A stretch of 64,000 nucleotides of DNA from RHKX01 sp963823275 (GTDB lineage: Bacteria > Actinomycetota > Thermoleophilia > Solirubrobacterales > 70-9), in NCBI GenBank assembly GCA_963823275.1, contig CAWGKW010000002.1, positions 372,001 to 436,000 on the forward strand, in the 5' to 3' direction. This document shows positions 7,972 through 15,492 of the stretch, piece after piece; positions within the stretch are counted from its first letter, which is position 1; each line of letters opens with the position of its first letter. The notes beneath the pieces were generated by a model, which saw only the letters and a program-made list of their open reading frames with translations, ran no database searches and was not told the DNA's origin. The position numbers were made by a program, and so were the translations under genes.

Positions 7972-8340
7972 ATGATCCAGCAAGAAAGCCGACTCAAGGT
8001 TGCCGACAACTCGGGAGCGCGAGAGATTCTCTGCATCCGCGTCAAGGGCGGCCACCACCGTCGCTACGCCAGCGTCGGCGACGTGATCACCGCGACCGTC
8101 AAGCACGCGACCCCGCGCGGCGGCGTCCGCAAGGGCGAGGTCGTCCAGGCCGTCGTCGTCCGCACCCGCAAGCAGATCGGCCGCGCCGACGGCACCTACA
8201 TCGCCTTCGACGAGAACGCGGCGGTCCTGATCGACCCGCAGAACAACCCGCGCGGAACCCGCATCTTCGGCCCGGTGGCCCGCGAGCTGCGCGATCGCTC
8301 CTTCATGAAGATCGTCTCGCTCGCCCCGGAGGTGTTGTAG
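7972..8340 (+). CDS. rplN: 50S ribosomal protein L14
   Basis: L14 lies at the subunit interface, forms bridges to 16S rRNA and is the binding site of the silencing factor RsfS. The 122-residue protein begins MIQQESRLKVADNSGAREI and contains GDVITATVKHATPRGGVRKGEVVQAV and FDENAAVLID, with GTRIFGPVARELRD near the C-terminus, all family hallmarks. Length is normal. It lies 9 bp after rpsQ with GGAGCC just before the start. Confidence 0.97.
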   Translation: MIQQESRLKVADNSGAREILCIRVKGGHHRRYASVGDVITATVKHATPRGGVRKGEVVQAVVVRTRKQIGRADGTYIAFDENAAVLIDPQNNPRGTRIFGPVARELRDRSFMKIVSLAPEVL

Positions 8341-8342
8341 CC

Positions 8343-8675
8343 ATGGCCAAGTCAATGCGCATCCGCACCGACGACACGGTTCTGGTCACCTCCGGCAAGG
8401 ACAAGGGCAAGCAGGGCAAGGTGCTCCGCGTCGACCCGAAGCGCCGCAAGGTCTTCGTCGAGGGTGCCAACATCGTCAAGCGCCACCAGCGCCCGCGCTC
8501 GATGACCGACGCGCAGACCAACCAAGCTGGCATCATCGAGAAGGAGGGTCCGATCGACGTCTCCAACGTGATCCTGCTCGATCCGACCGACAGCAAGCCG
8601 ACGAGGGTCGGCGTGCGCGTGAGCGACGGCAAGCGGGTTCGCTACTCCAAGCGCACCGACAAGGCGATCGACTGA
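8343..8675 (+). CDS. rplX: 50S ribosomal protein L24
   Basis: L24 initiates 50S assembly by binding the 5' end of 23S rRNA. Starting at the ATG 2 bp after rplN gives 110 residues, beginning MAKSMRIRTDDTVLVTSGKDKGK. The KOW motif region is KGKQGKVLRVDPKRRKVFVEG (split), and NQAGIIEKEGPIDVSNV follows. The frame is open further upstream, but that part overlaps rplN and does not resemble L24. Confidence 0.96.
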   Translation: MAKSMRIRTDDTVLVTSGKDKGKQGKVLRVDPKRRKVFVEGANIVKRHQRPRSMTDAQTNQAGIIEKEGPIDVSNVILLDPTDSKPTRVGVRVSDGKRVRYSKRTDKAID

Positions 8676-8751
8676 GCGACTGAGGACTTATGGAAGCTGC
8701 AACACAGACACCCGAGAGCACGACGGCCGGCCCGCCGCCCCGCCTCCACGC

Positions 8752-9510
<759 letters not shown>

Positions 9511-9696
9511 ATGGCAAAGACCTCACAACGCGTCAAGCAGCAGGCGGGCTCGAAGTTCAAGGCCCGCAACTACAACCGCTGCCGCAAGTGCGGCCGCTCA
9601 CGAGCGGTCTACCGCAAGTTCGGCCTCTGCCGGATCTGCCTGCGCGAAGCCGCCCACAAGGGCTACGTCCCCGGCATGACGAAGTCGAGCTGGTAG
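9511..9696 (+). CDS. rpsN: 30S ribosomal protein S14, zinc-binding type Z
   Basis: S14 is a late-assembly protein of the 30S head. This is the short 61-residue zinc form: Cys24-x2-Cys27 and Cys40-x2-Cys43 (CRKCGRSR...GLCRICLRE) form the zinc knuckle, and the C-terminus KGYVPGMTKSSW is typical. The ATG directly follows the rplE stop codon. Zinc-independent paralogs are longer and usually encoded elsewhere; none is seen here. Confidence 0.97.
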   Translation: MAKTSQRVKQQAGSKFKARNYNRCRKCGRSRAVYRKFGLCRICLREAAHKGYVPGMTKSSW

Positions 9697-9707
9697 GTGG
9701 ATGAAGC

Positions 9708-10103
9708 ATGCTGACTGACCCGATAGCCGATTACCTGACCCGCGTCCGCAACGCGCTGCGCGCCGACCATCCCGAGGTCGAGGTTCCCTCCTCGCGCCTG
9801 AAGAAGGAGATGACCCGGATCCTCGTCGAGCAGGGCTACGTCAACGGCTACGAGGTGGAGCCGACCTCGGTTGGGGAATCGATCAAGATCAACCTCAAGT
9901 ACACCGAGGACCGCGACCCTGTGATCAATGGGATGAAGCGGATCTCGCGTCCTGGCCGCAGGCGCTACGTCGGAGGCACCGCGGTCCCGAGGGTGCAGGG
10001 CGGCATGGGCACTGCCATCATCTCCACCTCGGTGGGCGTGATGACCGGCCATGAGGCCAAGCAGAAGGGCGTCGGCGGCGAGGTGGTCGCCTACATCTGG
10101 TAG
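9708..10103 (+). CDS. rpsH: 30S ribosomal protein S8
   Basis: S8 is a primary 16S rRNA binder and, in E. coli, the translational repressor of the spc operon. The 131-residue protein begins MLTDPIADYLTRVRNALRA and ends with GGMGTAIISTSVGVMTGHEA...GGEVVAYIW, the conserved C-terminal RNA-binding core. It starts 11 bp after rpsN with GGTGGATG-like purines upstream. Confidence 0.97.
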   Translation: MLTDPIADYLTRVRNALRADHPEVEVPSSRLKKEMTRILVEQGYVNGYEVEPTSVGESIKINLKYTEDRDPVINGMKRISRPGRRRYVGGTAVPRVQGGMGTAIISTSVGVMTGHEAKQKGVGGEVVAYIW

Positions 10104-10149
10104 CCCCGGCACGAGCCCGGTACCAAGCGATCAATCAACAGAGCGAGCA

Positions 10150-10683
10150 ATGAGCCGAATCGGAAACAAGCCAGTCGAGATCCCCGCGGGAGTGACCGTG
10201 GACATCGCCCCTGGGCGCGTGACCGTCAACGGCCCCAAGGGCGAGCTCACCCAGCAGGTCAGCACTGCCATGGACGTCAAGATCGACGACGGCGTGCTCA
10301 CCGTTGCCCGCCCGACCAATCGCGGCGAGCATCGCGCCCTGCACGGGCTGACCCGCAGCCTGATCGCCAACATGGTCGAGGGGGTCACCAACGGCTTCGA
10401 GAAGCGGCTCCAGATCCAGGGCGTCGGCTACCGCGCCAAGCCCCAGGGCAAGGCCCTCGAGCTCTCGCTCGGCTTCTCCCACCCGGTCAACGTGAAGGCT
10501 CCCGAGGGGATCGACTTCGAGGTGCCACAGCCGACTGAGATCATCGTCCGAGGCATCGACAAGCAGCTCGTCGGCGAAACGGCCGCCCAGATCCGGCGGC
10601 ACCGTCCGCCGGAGCCCTACAAGGGCAAGGGCGTGCGCTACGCCGACGAGGTCGTTCGTCGCAAGGTCGGAAAGAGGGCCTAA
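10150..10683 (+). CDS. rplF: 50S ribosomal protein L6
   Basis: L6 has two tandem similar domains and binds near the sarcin-ricin loop. The start at ATG 10150 gives 177 residues beginning MSRIGNKPVEIPAGVTVDI. The conserved C-terminal motif RRHRPPEPYKGKGVRYADE lies near residues ~154-172. The frame extends upstream into rpsH, but those residues are not L6-like. The 46-bp gap contains no clear extra element. Confidence 0.97.
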   Translation: MSRIGNKPVEIPAGVTVDIAPGRVTVNGPKGELTQQVSTAMDVKIDDGVLTVARPTNRGEHRALHGLTRSLIANMVEGVTNGFEKRLQIQGVGYRAKPQGKALELSLGFSHPVNVKAPEGIDFEVPQPTEIIVRGIDKQLVGETAAQIRRHRPPEPYKGKGVRYADEVVRRKVGKRA

Positions 10684-10706
10684 GCGCCCGTTAGCAGGAG
10701 TTTTCA

Positions 10707-11060
10707 ATGGCAGTAAAGACCGCACAACAGAGAAGACTGCGTCGACGCCGGCGCGTCCGGGCGAAGATCCGCGGCAGCGCGGAGTGCCCGCGGCTGGCGG
10801 TCTACCGCTCCAATCGCGGGCTCTACGCGCAGCTGATCGACGACGATCAGGGCCACACGATCGCCCAGGCAAGCTGGAGCGAGGCCGACGTGCGTAAGCT
10901 CGACACCTCCGATCGGGCCAAGAAGGCCGGCGAGCTGATCGCCGAGCGGGCCAAGAAGGCGGGGGTCGAGACCTGCGTCTTCGATCGTGGCGGCTACCGC
11001 TTCCACGGCCAGGTCGCCGCACTTGCCGAAGGCGCCCGCGAGGGTGGCCTGCAATTCTGA
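10707..11060 (+). CDS. rplR: 50S ribosomal protein L18
   Basis: L18 brings 5S rRNA into the large subunit together with L5. The 117-residue protein has a basic N-terminus (RRLRRRRRVRAKIRGSAECPRLAVYRS, split) and the fold markers LYAQLIDDDQGHTIAQAS and CVFDRGGYRFHGQVAALAEGAREGGL. AGGAG lies ~8 nt before the ATG. A 70-bp gap separates it from rpsE. Confidence 0.97.
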   Translation: MAVKTAQQRRLRRRRRVRAKIRGSAECPRLAVYRSNRGLYAQLIDDDQGHTIAQASWSEADVRKLDTSDRAKKAGELIAERAKKAGVETCVFDRGGYRFHGQVAALAEGAREGGLQF

Positions 11061-11130
11061 TCCGCGAGATCGGAAGAGCTACCCAAAGACTCAAATGGAT
11101 ACACAGAGAAACTGAACGAGCCAGGAGCTG

Positions 11131-11757
11131 ATGAGTACAGACGTCGAAAGAGTTAGTCCGCAGGGTCTAGACCTGCAGGAGCGAGTGATCGAGATCAACC
11201 GCGTGGCGAAGGTCGTCAAGGGCGGTCGTCGTTTCTCGTTCACGGCGCTGGTCGCCGTGGGCGACGAGAACGACGTCGTCGGCATCGGCTACGGCAAGGC
11301 CCGCGAGGTCCCGCTCGCGATCCAGAAGGCCGTCGAGAACGCACGCAAGGACCTGATCCGGGTTCCCAAGTACGGACAGACGCTTCCGCATCGCATCATC
11401 GGCCGCTTCGGCGCCGGACACGTCGTCCTGCGCCCGGCCAGCGAGGGAACCGGCGTGATCGCCGGCGGCGGGGTCCGCGCCGTGCTCGAGCTCGGCGGCA
11501 TTCGCGATGTCCTGACCAAGTCGATCGGCACCAACAACCCGATCAACCAGGTCAAGGCGACGATGGAGGGGCTGCGCGGACTGCGCAAGCCCGAGGACGT
11601 CGCCGAGCTGCGGGGCCTGACGATCCGCGAGGTGCTCGGCATCCCCAAGGACGCCAAGAAGGCCATCGACGAGAACGCCGACGACGCCAACGCGGTCGAC
11701 CCTGTCGCGGTCGCGACCGAGGCTGACAAGCCCGCCGAGGAGCCGTCGGATGGCTGA
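11131..11757 (+). CDS. rpsE: 30S ribosomal protein S5 with extended C-terminus
   Basis: S5 is part of the mRNA entry site and influences decoding fidelity. The 208-residue protein is ~40 longer than E. coli S5. The dsRBD-like domain (ERVIEINRVAKVVKGGRRFSF) and the RNA-contacting GIGYGKAREVPLAIQKA are followed by GTGVIAGGGVRAVLELGG. The C-terminal ~35 residues are acidic and Ala-rich. AGGAG precedes the ATG by 4 nt. It overlaps rpmD by 8 bp. Confidence 0.97.
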   Translation: MSTDVERVSPQGLDLQERVIEINRVAKVVKGGRRFSFTALVAVGDENDVVGIGYGKAREVPLAIQKAVENARKDLIRVPKYGQTLPHRIIGRFGAGHVVLRPASEGTGVIAGGGVRAVLELGGIRDVLTKSIGTNNPINQVKATMEGLRGLRKPEDVAELRGLTIREVLGIPKDAKKAIDENADDANAVDPVAVATEADKPAEEPSDG

Positions 11758-11941
11758 TCTGCTGATCAAGCAGGTCCGGTCGACGGCCGGCTCGAACCCG
11801 CGGCAGCGCGAAACGCTCCGGACCCTGAGGCTGGGACGGATCGGCAAGTCGGTGACCCGCAAGGACGACGAGCACACCCGCGGGCTGCTTCGCAAGGTCG
11901 ATCACCTGGTGACGATCGAGGAAGCGGGGAAGGCCTCCTGA
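11750..11941 (+). CDS. rpmD: 50S ribosomal protein L30
   Basis: L30 is a small protein that many bacteria lack, so its presence is informative. The 63-residue product contains LLIKQVRSTAGSNPRQRETL and RLGRIGKSVTRKDDEHTRGLLRKVDHLV, matching the bacterial L30 pattern. The ATG lies inside the end of rpsE, and the stop shares a base with the rplO start, so the three genes are translationally linked. Confidence 0.96.
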   Translation: MADLLIKQVRSTAGSNPRQRETLRTLRLGRIGKSVTRKDDEHTRGLLRKVDHLVTIEEAGKAS

Positions 11942-12432
11942 TGGCTCGCATCGAAGCCGAGGACGTCGGCCTGGAAAACCTGACCCCGAAGCCGGGGACC
12001 CGCAAGAACCGAAAGCGCGTCGGTCGTGGGCACGGTTCCGGCATGGGCAAGACCTCCGGCCGCGGCCACAAGGGTCAGAACGCGCGAGCCGGCGCCACCC
12101 GCAAGTACGGCATGGAGGGCGGCCAGAACCCGATCCACATGCGGATGCGGAAGCTGCGTGGGCCCAACAAGAAGATGTCGATGCCGTTTGAGCCGTTCCG
12201 GACACACACGCAGCCGGTCAACCTGGCGACGCTCGAGGAGCGCTTCGGCGCGGGCGACGAGGTGACCCCCGAGTCGCTGAAGTCCGCCGGCCTGGCGACC
12301 CGTAAGCACCCGATCAAGATCCTCGCAAACGGTGAGCTGACGAAGAAGCTCACCGTCAGGGCCCACGGCTTCAGCGCCAAGGCGATCGAGAAGATCGAAG
12401 CCGCCGGCGGGACTGCCGAAGTCATCGAGTAG
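11941..12432 (+). CDS. rplO: 50S ribosomal protein L15
   Basis: L15 is a late large-subunit assembly protein with an extended N-terminal arm. The 163-residue protein contains the Gly-rich arm (KRVGRGHGSGMGKTSGRGHKGQ, split across residues ~25-46) and the globular end VKLTVRAHGFSAKAIEKIEAAGG-like. It overlaps rpmD by one base and lies 3 bp before secY, the usual arrangement. Confidence 0.96.
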   Translation: MARIEAEDVGLENLTPKPGTRKNRKRVGRGHGSGMGKTSGRGHKGQNARAGATRKYGMEGGQNPIHMRMRKLRGPNKKMSMPFEPFRTHTQPVNLATLEERFGAGDEVTPESLKSAGLATRKHPIKILANGELTKKLTVRAHGFSAKAIEKIEAAGGTAEVIE

Positions 12433-12435
12433 ACG

Positions 12436-13704
12436 ATGCTGAAGGTCCTCGGAAACGCATTCGCGATCCCCGAGATCCGGCGCAAGCTCGCCTTCACGGC
12501 GGCGATGCTCGCGCTCTACCGCCTTGGCTCCTACGTCCCGGTCCCCGGGGTCGAGCTCAACGCGCTCGCCGACATCCAGGACAACTTCGCCGGCTCCAAC
12601 ATCCTCGGCTTCCTGAACCTGTTCAGCGGCGGCAGCCTCTCGCGGCTGTCGCTGTTCGCGCTCGGGATCATGCCCTACATCACGGCATCGATCATCCTCC
12701 AGCTGCTCACGGTCGTCCTGCCGTCGCTGGAGAAGCTCTCCAAGGAGGGCGAGGTAGGCCAGCAGAAGATCACCCAGTACACCCGGTACCTGACCGTGGT
12801 GCTGGCAGCCCTGCAGTCGCTTGGCTACGTCTTCCTCTTCCAGTCCTTCGGCAGCTCGGGCGAGAGCGTCGTCGGCGACCTCACCTTCGCCAAGCTGATC
12901 CTGATGGTGAGCTGTCTGACGGCGGGCACCGTGCTCGTCATGTGGCTCGGCGAGCTGATCACCCAGAACGGCGTCGGCAACGGCATCTCGCTGATGATCT
13001 TCGCCTCGATCGCCTCGGGCATCCCGAATGGGATCTCCGCTTGGTGGAACAACCCCGATCAGGTCTTCGTCGTGATGATGCCCTTCGTCGCGCTCGCGGT
13101 GATCGTCGGGATCGTCTTCATCCAGGAAGGTCAGCGACGAATACCCGTTCAGTACGCCAAGCGCGTCGTCGGGCGCAAGATGACCACGGGCGGATCCAGC
13201 TATCTGCCCCTGCGCGTGAACATGGCGGGAGTGATCCCGGTCATCTTCGCGGCCTCGATCATGGCGTTCCCGCCGACCGTCGGCCAGCTCCTCAACACGC
13301 CGCTCGCGCTCGACTTCGCGGCGTTCTTCAGTCCGGGCGCCTGGGCCTACATAGTCGGCGAGGTCTTCTTCATCATCGTCTTCACCTACTTCTACACGGC
13401 GGTGACCTTCAACCCCGTCGACCAGGCCGACAACCTGAAGAAGTACGGCGGCTTCATCCCAGGCGTCCGACCCGGACGACCTACCGCCGAATACCTGGAC
13501 CGGATTCTCTCCAGGCTCACCTTCGCAGGCGCCCTCTACCTGGGCGCGGTCGCCGCCCTGCCGACGATCCTGATCAACCAGACCTCGGCCAACTTCTTCT
13601 TCGGCGGCACCTCCCTGCTGATCGTGGTCGGCGTGGCGCTCGACACCGTCAAGCAGCTCGAGGCCCAGTTGATGATGAGAAATTACGAGGGCTTCCTGAA
13701 GTAG
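12436..13704 (+). CDS. secY: Protein translocase subunit SecY
   Basis: SecY is the channel of the Sec translocon in the cytoplasmic membrane. The 422-residue protein has about ten hydrophobic segments. Family signatures include GIMPYITASIILQLLTVVLPSLE (TM2 area, split) and the cytoplasmic loop QEGQRRIPVQYAKRVVGRKM, with GGFIPGVRPGRPTAEYL in the C5 loop, which contacts SecA and the ribosome. It starts 3 bp after rplO. A repeat-bearing hairpin follows at 13714. Confidence 0.97.
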   Translation: MLKVLGNAFAIPEIRRKLAFTAAMLALYRLGSYVPVPGVELNALADIQDNFAGSNILGFLNLFSGGSLSRLSLFALGIMPYITASIILQLLTVVLPSLEKLSKEGEVGQQKITQYTRYLTVVLAALQSLGYVFLFQSFGSSGESVVGDLTFAKLILMVSCLTAGTVLVMWLGELITQNGVGNGISLMIFASIASGIPNGISAWWNNPDQVFVVMMPFVALAVIVGIVFIQEGQRRIPVQYAKRVVGRKMTTGGSSYLPLRVNMAGVIPVIFAASIMAFPPTVGQLLNTPLALDFAAFFSPGAWAYIVGEVFFIIVFTYFYTAVTFNPVDQADNLKKYGGFIPGVRPGRPTAEYLDRILSRLTFAGALYLGAVAALPTILINQTSANFFFGGTSLLIVVGVALDTVKQLEAQLMMRNYEGFLK

Positions 13705-13713
13705 TCCCACCAA

Positions 13714-13795
13714 GAGGGGCCGAGCGGCAGAGGCACCGCCTCCGCACTCGCTTCGCTCGCACTGAGTGTCGGCGGCACCTCCACCCCTCGACCCC
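13714..13795. repeat. Dispersed hairpin repeat after secY (copy 1); rest of the secY-adk gap empty
   Basis: The arm at 13714-13740 pairs imperfectly with 13771-13795, enclosing a loop that contains ACTCGCTTCGCTCG (13746-13759). The first 20 bases of the arm (13714-13733) are identical to 25497-25516 downstream of ligA, and the loop word recurs at 25596-25609. It sits 9 bp after the secY stop and could terminate or process the spc transcript. The remainder of the 331-bp secY-adk gap (to 14035) shows only the adk -10 element at 14022-14027. Confidence 0.6.
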
Positions 13796-14035
13796 ACGAG
13801 AGGTTCTGCACCGGACGGGTCCTCGTAACCGTCTTCCGCGGGTGGCGGAGTGCCAGTGGCCGAAATTCACTGAATGCCAGTGGAGATCAGCCATTGACCG
13901 CGGGTTAGCCCTGCCATAGTGCCTCGCCGGGCCTCGGGGGCACCGCGGTCCATCACTACGGTGCCCTCCCGGAGCTCGGACCCTGAGGATCCCCGCAGTC
14001 CGGCGATCTCCGGCGAACGGGTAGCCTGCACGCTC

Positions 14036-14710
14036 GTGCCCGAGCTGAATCTGATCTTGCTCGGACCCCCCGGGTCCGGAAAGGGAACGCAGGGAGAACG
14101 CCTGCAGGAGGACTTCCGCCTTCCCTACTACGCGACCGGCGACATCCTTCGAAACGCGGTCAAGGAGGGCACCGAGATCGGCCGGGCCGCCAAGGAGTTC
14201 ATGGATCGAGGCGACCTCGTTCCCGACGAGGTGATCATCGGGGTGATCGGCGAGCGGGTCCAAAAGCACGAGGCCGCCGACGGCTTCATCCTCGACGGAT
14301 TCCCCCGCACGGTTGCCCAGGCGGAGGCTCTCGGCGAGGCGATGGTGGGGCTCGGTCGCGGGATCACCGCCGCCGTCCTGATCGAGGTCTCCGACGAGGA
14401 GGTGATCCGCCGTCTCGGCGGGCGCCGTACCTGTGCCAAGAGCGGTCACATCTTCCATGTCGACTTCGACCCGCCCAAGAACGAGGGCGTCTGCGACATC
14501 TGCGGAGCACGCCTGATCGTTCGCGACGACGACAAGCCGGAGGTCATCCGTCACCGGCTCGAGACCTATCACGAGAAGACCAAGCCCCTGGTCACCTTCT
14601 ATGAGGAGCGCGGGGTCCTGAAACGCGTCGACGGCTCGCTCGAGCCCGACGAGGTCTCCAACCGGATCCGGGCGCTGCTGGCGACGCTGCGAATGGAAGA
14701 AGAGCTCTGA
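14036..14710 (+). CDS. adk: Adenylate kinase with mixed zinc-ligand lid
   Basis: Adenylate kinase interconverts ATP + AMP and 2 ADP. Starting at GTG 14036 gives 224 residues, beginning MPELNLILLGPPGSGKGTQG with the P-loop at 10-18. FPRT and the AMP-binding region follow (DGFPRTVAQAEAL). The long-form LID (residues ~126-165) carries Cys133, Ser136, Cys153 and Cys156, where classical zinc forms have four ligands with Cys at 136. I chose this start because TAGCCT at 14022-14027 ends 8 nt upstream, a leaderless-promoter layout; the longer upstream frame is not Adk-like. It is followed by map after 8 bp. Confidence 0.95.
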   Translation: MPELNLILLGPPGSGKGTQGERLQEDFRLPYYATGDILRNAVKEGTEIGRAAKEFMDRGDLVPDEVIIGVIGERVQKHEAADGFILDGFPRTVAQAEALGEAMVGLGRGITAAVLIEVSDEEVIRRLGGRRTCAKSGHIFHVDFDPPKNEGVCDICGARLIVRDDDKPEVIRHRLETYHEKTKPLVTFYEERGVLKRVDGSLEPDEVSNRIRALLATLRMEEEL

Positions 14711-14718
14711 GAGGCGCC

Positions 14719-15474
14719 TTGATCGTCGCCAAGACCCCGGAGCAGGTCGACAAGATGGCGGAGGCGGGAGAGATTCTCGTCCGCTGTCTGAAGATGCTGA
14801 AGAAGAGCGCCCGTCCGGGCGTCACCACCATGGATCTCGACCTGGCCGCGGAGAAGTTCATCCGCTCGCAGGGCGCCGAGGCGGCCTTCAAGGGCTACAA
14901 CGGCTTTCCGGGCTCGATCTGCGCCTCGCCGAACTCGATGGTCGTCCACGGCATCCCGGGCTCCTACGAGCTCAAGCGCGGAGATCTGATCTCGCTCGAC
15001 GTCGGAGTCACCCTCGACGGCTGGGTTGCCGACGCCGCCTTCACGATCCCGATCGGACCGGTCGCCGAGCCGGCCCTCCAGCTGCTCGAGACGACCCGGG
15101 ACTCGCTCTTCTGCGGGATCGCGGAGGCCAGAGCGGGCAACCACCTCGGCGACATCTCCGCTGCGATCCAGGCCCGGGTCGAGCAGGACGGGCTCGGCGT
15201 GATCCGAACCCTCGTCGGACACGGCATCGGGCGGCGCATGCATGAGGACCCGCAGATCCCCAACTACGGCGAGGCCGGCAAGGGTCCGCTGCTGGAGGAG
15301 GGAATGACCTTCGCGATCGAGCCGATGGTCAACATCGGCTCGCCCGAGATCCGCATGGGATCGGACAACTGGGCCGTCTACTCCGAGGACGGATCGCTCG
15401 CCGCCCACTTCGAGTTCACCGTCGCGGTCGGCAAGGACGGCCCGCGGATACTGACTCCGTGGCACGAGGACTGA
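14719..15474 (+). CDS. map: Methionine aminopeptidase, type I
   Basis: This enzyme removes the initiator Met from nascent proteins using a dinuclear metal centre. The 251-residue protein begins at TTG 14719 (MIVAKTPEQVDKMAEAGEI), preceded by GAGAGG. Metal and substrate residues are visible in NSMVVHGIPG (His), SLDVGVTLDGWVADAAFT (two Asp), GHGIGRRMHEDP (His), FAIEPM (Glu) and HFEFTVAV (Glu). The adk-map pairing is standard. In most genomes infA would follow; here an opposite-strand transporter does. Confidence 0.96.
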   Translation: MIVAKTPEQVDKMAEAGEILVRCLKMLKKSARPGVTTMDLDLAAEKFIRSQGAEAAFKGYNGFPGSICASPNSMVVHGIPGSYELKRGDLISLDVGVTLDGWVADAAFTIPIGPVAEPALQLLETTRDSLFCGIAEARAGNHLGDISAAIQARVEQDGLGVIRTLVGHGIGRRMHEDPQIPNYGEAGKGPLLEEGMTFAIEPMVNIGSPEIRMGSDNWAVYSEDGSLAAHFEFTVAVGKDGPRILTPWHED

Positions 15475-15492
15475 CCTTCTCGGCCACCGCCC

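Noticed and set aside
11902..13797. Minus-strand open frame antisense to secY and rplO
   Set aside because: Shadow frame with hydrophilic repetitive composition; secY on the plus strand is unambiguous.
13919..14035. N-terminal extension of adenylate kinase from GTG 13919
   Set aside because: The residues are Pro/Ser/Arg-rich and not kinase-like, and a -10 element sits just before GTG 14036.
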